A stretch of 64,000 bases of DNA from Vibrio sp. D404a (GCF_030248535.1 NZ_JAHGAJ010000002.1:62001-126000), one strand, 5' to 3'; positions 18,017 through 27,314 are shown, counted from the first letter of the stretch. The notes: generated by a model not told the origin, from the sequence alone. Numbers and translations: made by a program.

Positions 18017-19237
18017 TTAATCTTCACTTACCGAGGAGATTTTATGAATGGCCAAATCCGCACCGTTAAATTCGTCCTCTTCGCTTAGACGCAGGCCTGT
18101 AACTTTGTTAAGGATGCCATACACGATAAATGCGCCGCCAACGGCTACCACGATACCTGCAATGGTACCTAACACCTGAACCACGAAACTCACGCCGCCA
18201 AGTCCCCACAGTGCTTGTTGGCCAAAAATACCTGCAGCGATACCACCCCATGCACCACAAACACCATGTAGAGGCCATACACCTAATACGTCATCAATTT
18301 TGGTTTTGTTTTGCATGTAGGTAAATAGGAAAACAAATAGTGCGCCTGCGACACCACCTGTCACGAGTGCGCCTAGTGGGTGCATGAGATCAGAACCTGC
18401 ACATACCGCAACTAACCCAGCCAATGGACCATTGTGAATAAAGCCTGGGTCATTCTTGCCTGCATACAGTGCCGCTAAAATACCGCCTACCATCGCCATT
18501 AAAGAGTTCATTGCGACCAATCCACTGATGCCATTGATGGCTTGGGCTGACATAACGTTAAAGCCAAACCAACCAACACACAGGATCCAAGCACCAAGAG
18601 CTAAGAACGGAATGTTCGATGGCGCAAAGTTCGTGTGTTTGCCTGCGCGAATTCGTCCTTTACGCATGCCTAAGAAATACACCGCGACCAAGGCAATCCA
18701 ACCACCTACGCCATGGACGACGATTGAGCCTGCGAAGTCATGAAAACCATAACCAAATTGAGATTCAAACCAATCTTGTAGACCAAAATTCCCATTCCAA
18801 ATAATGCCTTCAAAAAACGGATAAACCAGACCAACTGTAAACAAGGTTGCCAAAAGCACAGGATAGAAGCGTGCACGCTCTGCTATACCACCGGATACAA
18901 TTGCTGGAATCGCCGCAGCAAACGTCATTAAGAAAAAGAACTTCACTAGCTCGTAGCCATTTGCTTGAGCAAGTGTGTCGGCATCGGCAAAGAAATGTGC
19001 GCCATAGGCAACCCAATAACCGATAAAGAAATATGCGATGGCGGATACACCGAAATCTGCGAGAATCTTCACCAAGGCGTTAACTTGGTTCTTCTTTCTC
19101 ACGGTTCCCACTTCAAGGAAGGCAAATCCTGCGTGCATCAAGAAAACCATGATGGCACCGAGTAATAAAAACAACGTGTCTGAACTTTGCGTCAAGTTCT
19201 GTACTGCGCTATGAACTTGCTCGACTGACTGGCTCAT
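18017..19237 (-). CDS. amtB: ammonium transporter AmtB
   Basis: A 406-residue Amt/Rh family channel with about eleven helices. The twin histidines of the pore are in VVHGVGGW and WPLHGVCG, with the conserved aspartate just before (FHDFAGS). It moves ammonium into the cell. The start ATG 19237 follows AAGGAG by 9 bases; earlier in-frame ATGs lack this. No glnK gene is adjacent, unlike the glnK-amtB pairing of many bacteria. A sigma54 promoter and NtrC-like half-sites upstream fit nitrogen control. Confidence 0.95.
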   Translation of the reverse strand: MSQSVEQVHSAVQNLTQSSDTLFLLLGAIMVFLMHAGFAFLEVGTVRKKNQVNALVKILADFGVSAIAYFFIGYWVAYGAHFFADADTLAQANGYELVKFFFLMTFAAAIPAIVSGGIAERARFYPVLLATLFTVGLVYPFFEGIIWNGNFGLQDWFESQFGYGFHDFAGSIVVHGVGGWIALVAVYFLGMRKGRIRAGKHTNFAPSNIPFLALGAWILCVGWFGFNVMSAQAINGISGLVAMNSLMAMVGGILAALYAGKNDPGFIHNGPLAGLVAVCAGSDLMHPLGALVTGGVAGALFVFLFTYMQNKTKIDDVLGVWPLHGVCGAWGGIAAGIFGQQALWGLGGVSFVVQVLGTIAGIVVAVGGAFIVYGILNKVTGLRLSEEDEFNGADLAIHKISSVSED

Positions 19238-19318
19238 TAAAGCTAACTCCTTCTGCTTTATCATTTGCACTGATAGTGTGCGTGTAAAATGATGTAATTA
19301 TTTAAAGACTCAATACCT

Positions 19319-19336
19319 AGGCAAGATACGTTCCAT
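19319..19336 (-). promoter_or_regulatory. sigma54 (-24/-12) promoter for amtB
   Basis: On the reverse strand the sequence reads TATGGAACGTATCTTGCC: GG (19334-19333), ten bases, then GC (19322-19321). It matches TGGCACG-N4-TTGC except for one base in the -24 block. Expected start of transcription is near 19309, giving a leader of about 72 nt before the amtB ATG. Confidence 0.72.
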
Positions 19337-19454
19337 AGCCTATGAACCAAATTCAAGCACTGTGCAGAATTGTATAACTCATTGATTTTCATCTATTCAC
19401 GAATCTAGTGGCACAGTTTTGGTGAGTAACAGAAGTCATTTTCTAATTTCTGAA

Positions 19455-19479
19455 TGCACCAAATTAGGGAGTTGCACCA
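19455..19479. promoter_or_regulatory. two NtrC-like half-sites upstream of amtB
   Basis: TGCACCA occurs at 19455-19461 and 19473-19479, 18 bp apart in the same direction. It equals one half of the NtrC site TGCACCA-N3-TGGTGCA, and lies about 145-170 bp upstream of the predicted sigma54 start. Neither has a full second half, so binding is a suggestion only. Confidence 0.4.
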
Positions 19480-19534
19480 TCAAGAAGCGTGCAATGTAAA
19501 GGATGGTTATCGTGGGAGATAAAGCGAGACAATA

Positions 19535-19559
19535 AAAAACCCAGCGCAGAGCTGGGTTT
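19535..19559 (-). terminator. terminator of the formate dehydrogenase operon
   Basis: AAACCCAGC (19537-19545) pairs with GCTGGGTTT (19551-19559) around a 5-base loop. On the reverse strand it is followed by TTTTTTATTG. It lies 25 bp past the last gene of the operon. Confidence 0.9.
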
Positions 19560-19583
19560 GAATTAGAGTGTTTATGGCATGGA

Positions 19584-20000
19584 TTATAGGTTCGGACCTG
19601 TGGATGCTTTTTGTGGTAAACCTTGCTTAAGTCGTGTCATACCTTGGTACATACGGATAAACCAAACGACGATAGCAATAGCACCAAATAACATACCGAC
19701 ATACGGAATATAATATGCGATCTCATCGATGAAATGACTCTTGTACCAGTAGTCGTTTACACCAATCAAAACACCATTTGATGTCGCAACCGTAACAATC
19801 AACACCACAAAGTAAGTCAGATTCAGGAAGAACGTACGAATTAGACCGTAGTAGTGAGAATCGATAACCTCACCATCCTCACCTTTGTCTAAGCGGTAAC
19901 CCGCATAGATGATAGCGATCACACCAGAAATCAGACAGGTAAATGGTGTAAAGCAACTTAGTATGTAAGCAACCCAAATACCCTTATGAGGTTTGTTCAT
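19584..20000 (-). CDS. small membrane protein at the end of the fdh operon
   Basis: A 138-residue protein with three or four hydrophobic segments (about 8-31, 53-75 and 92-115) and a soluble loop carrying HYYGLIRTFF. It overlaps the cytochrome b subunit gene by 17 bp and ends just before the operon terminator, so it is certainly co-transcribed with formate dehydrogenase. The helix layout recalls DUF4870-like proteins, but I cannot assign a family or function. It may help insert or stabilise the membrane subunit; that is a guess from position. Confidence 0.75.
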   Translation of the reverse strand: MNKPHKGIWVAYILSCFTPFTCLISGVIAIIYAGYRLDKGEDGEVIDSHYYGLIRTFFLNLTYFVVLIVTVATSNGVLIGVNDYWYKSHFIDEIAYYIPYVGMLFGAIAIVVWFIRMYQGMTRLKQGLPQKASTGPNL

Positions 20001-21063
20001 TCGGTTTTACCTCTTTATTTTCTGTGTGCAAGACATCTTCTGTGTTCGCAGCGGTCACATCACCTTGTGTTGCTTCCTGCTTCTCTTTTGCCATGACCTC
20101 TTCATACCAAAGGTCGTGGTGCTCCTTAGCCCAAGTTTCATCAACTTCACCCGTCACCATGCCTTCTAGTGCACCTTCCATACCGAACAGGCCGATATAA
20201 ATATGGAACACAAAGCCACAGATAAGGATCAGTGCCGCTAGCATGTGAACTAAGTTAGAAAGCTCCATATCACGACGGGTTTGGCCGAAGATTGGGAAAT
20301 CGAGAACCAAGCCGCTGATAGCCACAACAGTACCCACTACAATTAGAAGCCAGAATAGCGCTTTCTCACCTGCGTTAGAAAACTCTGCAGATGGGTGTGA
20401 GCCCTTATGCTTTCCAACCATGCCACCGAGTTTCATGAACCATTTCAGGTCAACCATCTTGAAGATAGACTTGCGCCACCACTTCACCAGTACGCACATC
20501 AGTAATACGTAGAAGATTGGACCGATGTAGTTATGGTATTGCTTAGCGAGCATGATAATAAAGCCCCATAGATCCGTTGGGATATATGGCTTTAAGAAGT
20601 GCTTACCATAGACCAGCATTAAGCCACTAAAAGCGAGCGTTAAGAAAGTAAACGCCATACTCCAGTGTAATGCCCGGTCCAAGCGAGACCAGCGCTTGAT
20701 CTTACGACCTGTTCTTGGCGCGCTTAACATCAGTGGGCCAATCACAACGTACATCAAGGTGACAAAGGCAATACTACCGAAGATAGCAACCGCACCAGCC
20801 GGAGACATCCACTTCTCTTTTAAGATGTACCATGTCTGCCCTGGAGTACTGATCAGCATACCGTGCTCTGCGGATTGAGAGGTTGTATAACCTGTCTCAC
20901 CTTCACGCACTTGTCGCCAAAAATCTGCACCCGCCAGTTGGGTCATTTCACGCTCAGCGGTATTCGCTTTCGTCTCAGCAGCGTGACTCATTGGAGCCAG
21001 CATTGTCAGTGCTGCCAACAGCGGCAGCACGACAAGTGAGAGACGTTTTAACAATGAAAGCAT
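19984..21063 (-). CDS. fdhC: formate dehydrogenase cytochrome b subunit (gamma)
   Basis: A 359-residue membrane subunit that carries electrons from the FeS subunit to quinone. A signal-like N-terminus (MLSLLKRLSLVVLPLLAALT...HAAE) precedes a periplasmic stretch of about 60 residues. Four helices follow (about 90-110, 135-155, 175-195 and 240-260), plus another near 285. Histidines in RALHWSMAF, YHNYIG and VFHIYIG are candidate haem b ligands, as in FdnI and FdoI. The last 60 residues are charged and longer than in E. coli FdnI. It lies 14 bp after the FeS subunit and overlaps the next gene. Confidence 0.93.
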   Translation of the reverse strand: MLSLLKRLSLVVLPLLAALTMLAPMSHAAETKANTAEREMTQLAGADFWRQVREGETGYTTSQSAEHGMLISTPGQTWYILKEKWMSPAGAVAIFGSIAFVTLMYVVIGPLMLSAPRTGRKIKRWSRLDRALHWSMAFTFLTLAFSGLMLVYGKHFLKPYIPTDLWGFIIMLAKQYHNYIGPIFYVLLMCVLVKWWRKSIFKMVDLKWFMKLGGMVGKHKGSHPSAEFSNAGEKALFWLLIVVGTVVAISGLVLDFPIFGQTRRDMELSNLVHMLAALILICGFVFHIYIGLFGMEGALEGMVTGEVDETWAKEHHDLWYEEVMAKEKQEATQGDVTAANTEDVLHTENKEVKPNEQTS

Positions 21064-21077
21064 ACGTCTCTCCCTAC

Positions 21078-21686
21078 TTAGCTCTTAGTCGCATCGTAAG
21101 AAAGGTCGTTGCCGTCAGTCCAACCAGCACCTTTAGCTCCACGCTCTACAACACGTTGACGGAATACGTCAGAGACTTTCTCGGCATCACCCGCAAGCAG
21201 TGCTTTAGTCGAACATAGAGATGCACACATTGGTAGCTTACCTTCAGCAATACGGTTCGCACCGTACTTCTGACGTTCTTCAACAGAACCCGGCTCAGTT
21301 TCCGGACCACCGGCACAGAAGGTACATTTGTCCATTTTGCCACGCTCACCAAAGGCTTCCTGTTTAGGGAACTGTGGTGCGCCAAACGGACAAGCAAACA
21401 GACAGTAACCACAACCGATACAAAGATCTTTGTTGTGAAGTACGATGCCGTCTTCCGTGTGCTCGAAACAGTCTGCAGGACAAACTGCCATACATGGTGC
21501 ATCTGTACAGTGCATACAAGCCACTGAGATAGAGTTCTCACCCGGTTCACCATCATTCAGTGTTACAACGCGGCGACGTTGAATACCCCACTCAAGAGCA
21601 TCATCGTTTTCGTTTTTACATGCGGTGACACAGCCGTTACATTCGATACAGCGCTTAGTGTCACAAAGAAATTTCATTCTAGCCAT
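21078..21686 (-). CDS. fdhB: formate dehydrogenase iron-sulfur subunit (beta)
   Basis: A 202-residue electron-transfer subunit with four groups of cysteines that would hold four [4Fe-4S] clusters: CIECNGCVTACKNE, CMHCTDAPCMAVCPADC, CIGCGYCLFACPFG and CTFCAGG with a distal MCASLC. It links the molybdenum/tungsten subunit to the cytochrome b subunit. It lacks the C-terminal membrane helix of E. coli FdnH, so it resembles the shorter FDH3-type beta subunit. RBS AAGGAG precedes the ATG. It lies 11 bp after fdhA. Confidence 0.95.
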   Translation of the reverse strand: MARMKFLCDTKRCIECNGCVTACKNENDDALEWGIQRRRVVTLNDGEPGENSISVACMHCTDAPCMAVCPADCFEHTEDGIVLHNKDLCIGCGYCLFACPFGAPQFPKQEAFGERGKMDKCTFCAGGPETEPGSVEERQKYGANRIAEGKLPMCASLCSTKALLAGDAEKVSDVFRQRVVERGAKGAGWTDGNDLSYDATKS

Positions 21687-21697
21687 TTTAGGACTCC

Positions 21698-24553
21698 TTA
21701 AGCCTTACGAATGTTACAAAGGGTTACTTTCGTTTCCTGCATCAACGTTACAGGGTCATAACCATAAGTGGTCGCTGTGTTCGCAGCTTCACCAATAACA
21801 TACGGGTCTGTGCCTTCAGGATACTTAGAACGTAGATCTTCGCCTTGGAACTTACCGCCGAAGTGGAACGGAATGAATGCCAGTCCAGGTTTCACACGAC
21901 GTGTTACCATCGCTTTCACCTTAATACGGCCTTTTTCTGCACCTTCAACCCAAACGTCATCGCCATCTTTAAAGCCGATGTCATTTGCATCTTTCGGGTT
22001 CACTTCAACGAACATTTCTTGTTGAAGCTCAGCTAGCCAAGGGTTTGAACGAGTCTCTTCACCACCACCTTCGTATTCAACCAGACGACCTGAAGTCAGA
22101 ATGATCGGGTACTCATCAGACTTATCTTCTTTCTGAATTGATTGGTATAGCGTAGGTACACGGAAGATCGCTTCTTTGTCGTCCCACGTTGGGTAGTCTG
22201 CAACTAGGTCGCGACGTGGTGTGTAAAGTGGCTCACGGTGCAGTGGCACGCGGTCTGGGAATGTCCAAACAATCGCACGCGCTTTCGCGTTACCAAATGG
22301 GATACAACCGTGCTTAATCGCTACGCGTTGGATACCGCCTGATAGATCGGTTTTCCAGTTCTTGCCTTCCGCTGCTGCTTTCTCTTCAGCAGTGAGGTCA
22401 TCCCACCAACCAAGTTGTTTCAGAAGCTTGTCGCTGAACTCTGGGTAGCCGTCTTTGATTTCGCTGCCTTTAGAGTAGCTGTCTTCTGCCAGTAGGCTTT
22501 GACCTTCAAACTCAACACCGAAACGAGTACGGAAGTTACCGCCGCCCTCTGCAACCGTCTTAGACGTATCGTAAAGAATGTGAGTACCAGGGTGTTTCAT
22601 CTCTGGTGTTCCCCAACATGGCCAAGGCATACCGTAAGTTTCACCGTGGATTGGGCCACCTTCGGCTTCCAGTGTGGTTTTGTGGAACGTGTGCCAGTTC
22701 TGTTGGTGCTCTTTAATACGTTCAGGGCTTTGACCTGTGTAACCGATGGTCCACATACCTTTGTTGAACTCACGAGTTAAGTCTTCAATCAATGGTTGAT
22801 TGTTCTCAACGCGGATGTTTTTAAACAACTGGTCTGCATAACCTAGCTTCTTAGAAAGCAGGTACATGATCTCGTGGTCAGGCTTAGAGTCGAACAACGG
22901 ATCAACTACTTTGTCACGCCACTGTAGCGAACGGTTTGACGCCGTAACACTGCCGTAAGTTTCGAACTGAGTTGTCGCTGGAAGCAGGTAAACGCCGTCA
23001 GTACGGTCGTTCATTACAGCTGCAACGGTTGGGTATGGGTCAACAATCACCATCATATCCAGCTTCTGCATCGCCTTCTTCATCTCTGGACCACGAGTCT
23101 GAGAGTTCACTGCGTGACCCCAGTAGAACATGGCACGGATGTTTTCACGCTGACGGATATTGTCTTTGTTTTCTAGAACGCCATCAACCCAACGCGATAC
23201 AGGAATACCTGCACTGTTCATAGGTTTCTGACCGCCGTAAGCGTTGTCATCGAAACGACCTTTTACCCAGTCGAAGTCTAGATCCCAAACTTTTGTCCAG
23301 TGACGCCAAGAGCCTTCAGATAGACCGTAGTAACCCGGTAGTGTGTCTGACAGTACGCCAAGGTCTGTTGCGCCTTGTACGTTATCGTGACCACGGAAGA
23401 TGTTTGCACCGCCGCCTGATTTACCGATGTTACCTAGGGCAAGTTCAAGTACACAGTAAGCACGTGTGTTGTTGTTACCTGTGGTGTGCTGAGTACCACC
23501 CATACACCAAACGATACAACCCGGACGGTTTTCAGAAAGCAGTTTCGCCGTTTGGTAAACGTCAGCTTCAGATACGCCTGTTACACGCTCAACCTCTGCA
23601 GGATTCCACTTCGCGACCTCTTCACGGATTTCTTCCATGCCGAATACACGTTGCTGAATGAACTCTTTGTCTTCCCATTTGTTTGCGAAGACATGCCATA
23701 ACACGCCCCAAATAAAGGCAACGTCAGAACCCGGACGAAGTGATACGTAGTGATCTGATTTTGCAGCCGTACGCGTACGACGAGGATCCGCAACTACGAT
23801 CTTACAGTTGTTTTTCTCTTTCGCTATAAGGATGTGCTGCATCGCAACTGGGTGGGCTTCTGCAGGGTTTGAACCAATGAACAGCATCGACTTACAGTTG
23901 TGCATGTCATTGAACGAGTTCGTCATTGCACCGTAACCCCAAGTGTTCGCAACGCCCGCTACCGTAGTAGAGTGACAAATACGCGCTTGGTGGTCGACGT
24001 TGTTGGTTCCCCATAGTGACGCCATCTTACGGAATGCGTAAGCCTGCTCGTTACTGTGTTTCGCACTACCAAGGAAGTAAACCGAATCAGGGCCAGACTC
24101 TTTACGAAGTTCTAACGCTTTGTTGCCGATCTCTTCGATTGCTTGTTCCCAAGAAAGCTTCTTCCACTTACCGCCTTCCAGTTTCATTGGGTATTTAAGA
24201 CGACGTTCACCGTGGCCATGCTCACGCAGTGCAGCACCTTTAGCACAGTGTCCACCAGCGTTGAATGGGTGATCGAATGCAGGCTCTTGGCCTGTCCATA
24301 CGCCGTTTTGAACCTCAGCGTAGATACCGCAACCAACTGAACAGTGAGAACAGATCGTACGTTTTATCTCTGTTTTTGCATCAGGATCAACCGACCTCGC
24401 TTGTGCTTTTTTCATCATGCCCGGTGCAAATAGGCTTGCACCTACTACCGCGCCACCAGCAGCAAGAGAAGTGTTCTTCATGAACGCACGGCGAGATACG
24501 CCAAGCTGATTGGTTTCTTTGCTCACACTATCGGAGCGTTTGACTAGTTTCAT
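21698..24553 (-). CDS. fdhA: formate dehydrogenase catalytic subunit, cysteine type (alpha)
   Basis: A 951-residue molybdopterin enzyme that oxidises formate to CO2. The N-terminus has a twin-arginine signal (SRRAFMKNTSLAAGG), so the folded protein is exported. A [4Fe-4S] site follows: CSHCSVGC plus a distal cysteine in GGHCAKG. The active-site metal ligand is cysteine, C193 in ARICHSTTVAG, not selenocysteine. Moco-binding segments such as GSNPAEAHPV and the C-terminal domain are present, so it is full length. With a tungstate transporter in the same predicted regulon, the metal may be tungsten; the sequence does not decide this. Confidence 0.95.
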   Translation of the reverse strand: MKLVKRSDSVSKETNQLGVSRRAFMKNTSLAAGGAVVGASLFAPGMMKKAQARSVDPDAKTEIKRTICSHCSVGCGIYAEVQNGVWTGQEPAFDHPFNAGGHCAKGAALREHGHGERRLKYPMKLEGGKWKKLSWEQAIEEIGNKALELRKESGPDSVYFLGSAKHSNEQAYAFRKMASLWGTNNVDHQARICHSTTVAGVANTWGYGAMTNSFNDMHNCKSMLFIGSNPAEAHPVAMQHILIAKEKNNCKIVVADPRRTRTAAKSDHYVSLRPGSDVAFIWGVLWHVFANKWEDKEFIQQRVFGMEEIREEVAKWNPAEVERVTGVSEADVYQTAKLLSENRPGCIVWCMGGTQHTTGNNNTRAYCVLELALGNIGKSGGGANIFRGHDNVQGATDLGVLSDTLPGYYGLSEGSWRHWTKVWDLDFDWVKGRFDDNAYGGQKPMNSAGIPVSRWVDGVLENKDNIRQRENIRAMFYWGHAVNSQTRGPEMKKAMQKLDMMVIVDPYPTVAAVMNDRTDGVYLLPATTQFETYGSVTASNRSLQWRDKVVDPLFDSKPDHEIMYLLSKKLGYADQLFKNIRVENNQPLIEDLTREFNKGMWTIGYTGQSPERIKEHQQNWHTFHKTTLEAEGGPIHGETYGMPWPCWGTPEMKHPGTHILYDTSKTVAEGGGNFRTRFGVEFEGQSLLAEDSYSKGSEIKDGYPEFSDKLLKQLGWWDDLTAEEKAAAEGKNWKTDLSGGIQRVAIKHGCIPFGNAKARAIVWTFPDRVPLHREPLYTPRRDLVADYPTWDDKEAIFRVPTLYQSIQKEDKSDEYPIILTSGRLVEYEGGGEETRSNPWLAELQQEMFVEVNPKDANDIGFKDGDDVWVEGAEKGRIKVKAMVTRRVKPGLAFIPFHFGGKFQGEDLRSKYPEGTDPYVIGEAANTATTYGYDPVTLMQETKVTLCNIRKA

Positions 24554-24563
24554 CCTTTATCCC

Positions 24564-24764
24564 CTATAGTGTGTCGTAGTAATCGCGAATGTGTTGAGTT
24601 TCACGGTAGCCAGTTTTCTTCACGTCTTCTTTGGAAAGTTCAGGCGTTTCAGCCGCGGTTGCCACTTTTGAAGTTCCAGCGGCAACAGCACCTGCTACGG
24701 CTGCAGTTGTTAAGCCTTTGAGTAAGTCCCTACGGCTTGTATTTACTTCTTTATTATCTTTCAT
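24564..24764 (-). CDS. formate dehydrogenase region TAT-signal peptide protein
   Basis: A 66-residue protein with a twin-arginine signal (NTSRRDLLKGLTTAAVAGA) and a short mature part ending GYRETQHIRDYYDTL. It matches the small family described as formate dehydrogenase region TAT target, found just before catalytic subunits in Vibrio, Shewanella and relatives. Its role is not established; it may be a small periplasmic partner of the enzyme. Two ATGs in a row are possible; the second (24764) has better spacing to GGAAG. It is 10 bp before fdhA. Confidence 0.88.
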   Translation of the reverse strand: MKDNKEVNTSRRDLLKGLTTAAVAGAVAAGTSKVATAAETPELSKEDVKKTGYRETQHIRDYYDTL

Positions 24765-24840
24765 CATTGCTTCCTTACCTTACGGTAGATCTTTATGGAG
24801 GCTTAATGCCCCTCTATCGATATGATCGAGTACTGCTCGA

Positions 24841-25473
24841 TTACTCGTAATCAGTGACGTTTTTCACATCAATTTTTGATTTGTGCTTACTGCTTTTGGT
24901 ATTCACACTAAAACGCACTTGCTCTAGTGTTAGAAATGCTTGGCAAAGCTGAGCTGCTGGCTTGTAGAAATTGGCATGCTCTGCACTCTCGGTTTGACGG
25001 GTGAACGATTCGAACCAAGGCGCAATATGCTTGTTGAAAACAATCTGCTGAAGCTCTTCTTCCTCGGCAGTCAGCATCGCCATAACTTCACAAAGCGCCG
25101 AGATATGGTCTTCTGGCTCTTTTACGTTCTCGTCGCGCTCAATACCAAGAAGCTCAAGATCGTGACGGATCTCTGCGAGTGGCTTTTCCATCATTGCGCC
25201 AGTCATATGCCATGAACCAAATGGCATGACTTCACCACGTCCAATGCCAATGAAAAGATCTTGGTATTCGTCTTCTAGTGCCTCACGGTCTGATTCAATC
25301 GCGGCTTTTTGAAGTGCAATCCATGCTTTTTGCATCGCACTTTCTGATTCTTCAATCTCGAGAGATTTCAAAAAGTCGATCATCTCTTCCGTTGGAGCAC
25401 TACGAAACAGTGCAGATAGAACGAGGTAAATATCTGTTCTTAATGTTTGTTCTTGTTCTGAATGAGTATCCAA
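24841..25473 (-). CDS. TorD/DmsD-family chaperone for formate dehydrogenase
   Basis: A 210-residue cytosolic helical protein of the TorD family, which holds twin-arginine redox enzymes while the molybdenum cofactor is inserted. DEYQDLFIGIGRGEVMPFGSWH is the characteristic motif region (E-x-x-x-LF-x-G then P-x-GS). I place the start at TTG 25473 because AGGAG at 25484-25480 sits six bases before it, whereas the in-frame TTG at 25479 directly abuts the ribosome site. It lies between the polyferredoxin and the TAT peptide, so its likely client is fdhA. Confidence 0.9.
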   Translation of the reverse strand: MDTHSEQEQTLRTDIYLVLSALFRSAPTEEMIDFLKSLEIEESESAMQKAWIALQKAAIESDREALEDEYQDLFIGIGRGEVMPFGSWHMTGAMMEKPLAEIRHDLELLGIERDENVKEPEDHISALCEVMAMLTAEEEELQQIVFNKHIAPWFESFTRQTESAEHANFYKPAAQLCQAFLTLEQVRFSVNTKSSKHKSKIDVKNVTDYE

Positions 25474-25482
25474 GGCCAACTC

Positions 25483-27144
25483 CTAGTATTTCAGTTGTTT
25501 CAATGGGTCTTGAGCCATTGAATCGAACATATCGATGACACGGCAGTCTTCACACATTGCAATACGGTTGATCGCTGCTTCGTCTGAAAAATGAGAGTGA
25601 CCGCGTAACTTGTTTTGCAACATATCAATCATAGACTGAGGTGCAAAAGGCTTGTGACAACGAATACATTCCGCTGCCTTCTCTTCATGAATAACCACCG
25701 CTTGTTGACGTTCTTCTTTCACCCAGTTCATACGAGGTGTCAGAGTTAGGACGTTTTCAGGACAGGCTTTTTCACATAGGCCACATTGAACACAATCTTG
25801 CTCAATGAATTTAAGAGATGGAGATGTACCATCGGTATGAAGCGCACGAGTTGGACATACCGCCACACAACTCATACATAACGTACAATCTTTGCTTTCA
25901 CACGAAACGTTGCCATAAGGCGCGTTTGATGGAAGTTCTACAATGTTCTCTACTGGAATTCTTGAGGTGCTTAGTGCATCAAGCGCAGTAAATAGGCGTT
26001 GGCGTTTATTACCTTGCAAATCCCCTAGTGCCAAATCAAACGAATCGGTACATAGTGTCGGAGGACCTTCACGAAGAGATTCAAGGTAAAGAATATCAAC
26101 CGTCTCTTTTGCTACACCGATTTGATCCAATAGTTCTTGAGCAATACCGACTTCGTTATTCAGAACTCGAATAATGGTTTCTGGCATAAATCGAGATGCG
26201 GCAAACAGAACCTGAGTCGCGCCATTTACTAAAGCTGCAAACCACGTATCAATACCAACAGAAGGCAGTTCTTCAACAACAACCGGAATCACATTCTCTG
26301 GAAGTGCTTTAAGGGCCATCACGTTGTACGATTCATGACGAGAGCTACAAATCAGAACGATCGGATCTAAGCCCCCTGCTTTCTCATAGTTGGCTAAGGT
26401 GCGTTCAATGAACTTTTGCGTGTCATCTGGATTAGGCAGTGCGTAACTGATCGCTTCAGTAGGACAGCTGGTTGCACAAGTCCCCACGCCTTGACATAGG
26501 TATGGGTTGATTTCGATGCGATGGCCGGTTTTATCTGTGCCTTCACTTGATAGAGCGCCAGCAGGACAAGCATCCACACAACGCTCACAACCTTTAACGC
26601 CACGAGAGCTGTGTGCACATAGGTCGGTATCTAAACGAAAGAATTTTGGCTTATCGAAGGTACCCATTAGTGTTGGGATCTCTTCTAGTGCTTCAGCCAA
26701 TTTAGGATAACCGCGTCCAACTGGGTAATAACCCGGAACTGGAACCTCTTCCGTCATGCAGCTATTGAGACAGAGATCGAGAACCACATCGAAGCAATCA
26801 TGGTTTATCGCCACTTTCGCTAAGTTACTTGTCGTCCCGCGGTTTTCAATAACCACTTCAAACGTGCCCAAGAAGCCAGATACCTGAACGGAATTAGCAA
26901 AGTAGAGTTCGTTATTTGAACCCTTTTCGCCGTCTGTCGACAGTAAGGTCAGGCTTGTTAATGTCGGTAGTTGCGCAGCCGCACTCTCAATAATCGCGGT
27001 TGGTCCTACGATTAAGGTATTACCACCACTCTCATAGCTCACGGTTGGTGGAATTAGGTTGGTTAACTCTACTGTGTTTTCAAAAGCATAGAGTCGCGCT
27101 TTACCATTATTTGATGTCGCTTGTTGTAATAGTTGTTTAAGCAT
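25483..27144 (-). CDS. multi-cluster 4Fe-4S polyferredoxin of the fdh operon
   Basis: A 553-residue soluble protein with four or more ferredoxin-type cysteine groups: CAHSSRGVKGCERCVDACP, CQGVGTCATSCP, CTLCMSCVAVCP and CVQCGLCEKACP, then CIRCHKPF and CEDCRV near the end. It has no signal peptide, so it probably works in the cytoplasm. The middle part (about 250-380) lacks cysteines and is unassigned. As first gene of the operon it has its own sigma54 promoter upstream. The family accompanies FDH in Vibrio and Shewanella; a role in maturation or electron transfer is inferred. Confidence 0.88.
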   Translation of the reverse strand: MLKQLLQQATSNNGKARLYAFENTVELTNLIPPTVSYESGGNTLIVGPTAIIESAAAQLPTLTSLTLLSTDGEKGSNNELYFANSVQVSGFLGTFEVVIENRGTTSNLAKVAINHDCFDVVLDLCLNSCMTEEVPVPGYYPVGRGYPKLAEALEEIPTLMGTFDKPKFFRLDTDLCAHSSRGVKGCERCVDACPAGALSSEGTDKTGHRIEINPYLCQGVGTCATSCPTEAISYALPNPDDTQKFIERTLANYEKAGGLDPIVLICSSRHESYNVMALKALPENVIPVVVEELPSVGIDTWFAALVNGATQVLFAASRFMPETIIRVLNNEVGIAQELLDQIGVAKETVDILYLESLREGPPTLCTDSFDLALGDLQGNKRQRLFTALDALSTSRIPVENIVELPSNAPYGNVSCESKDCTLCMSCVAVCPTRALHTDGTSPSLKFIEQDCVQCGLCEKACPENVLTLTPRMNWVKEERQQAVVIHEEKAAECIRCHKPFAPQSMIDMLQNKLRGHSHFSDEAAINRIAMCEDCRVIDMFDSMAQDPLKQLKY

Positions 27145-27297
27145 TGCTCAGTTCCATATAGCGTCATGGATAATCTGCTCAACCTTGATTGTAGTAAGAC
27201 ACTAATAGAATGCTGACTAATTGCTCAATTAAACATGAATCGCAACGTGTCATTAGTATTCGGATAATCTACAAATCAGTTGATAATGCTTGTACAT

Positions 27298-27314
27298 AGC
27301 AATGTGTATGCCAA
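27298..27314 (-). promoter_or_regulatory. sigma54 promoter for the polyferredoxin-fdh operon
   Basis: On the reverse strand TTGGCATACACATTGCT fits the -24/-12 consensus TTGGCAYRN4TTGCW exactly, with GG and GC ten bases apart. Transcription should start near 27287, giving a leader of about 140 nt. Operator-like palindromes lie about 105 and 165 bp upstream of the start. Confidence 0.88.
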
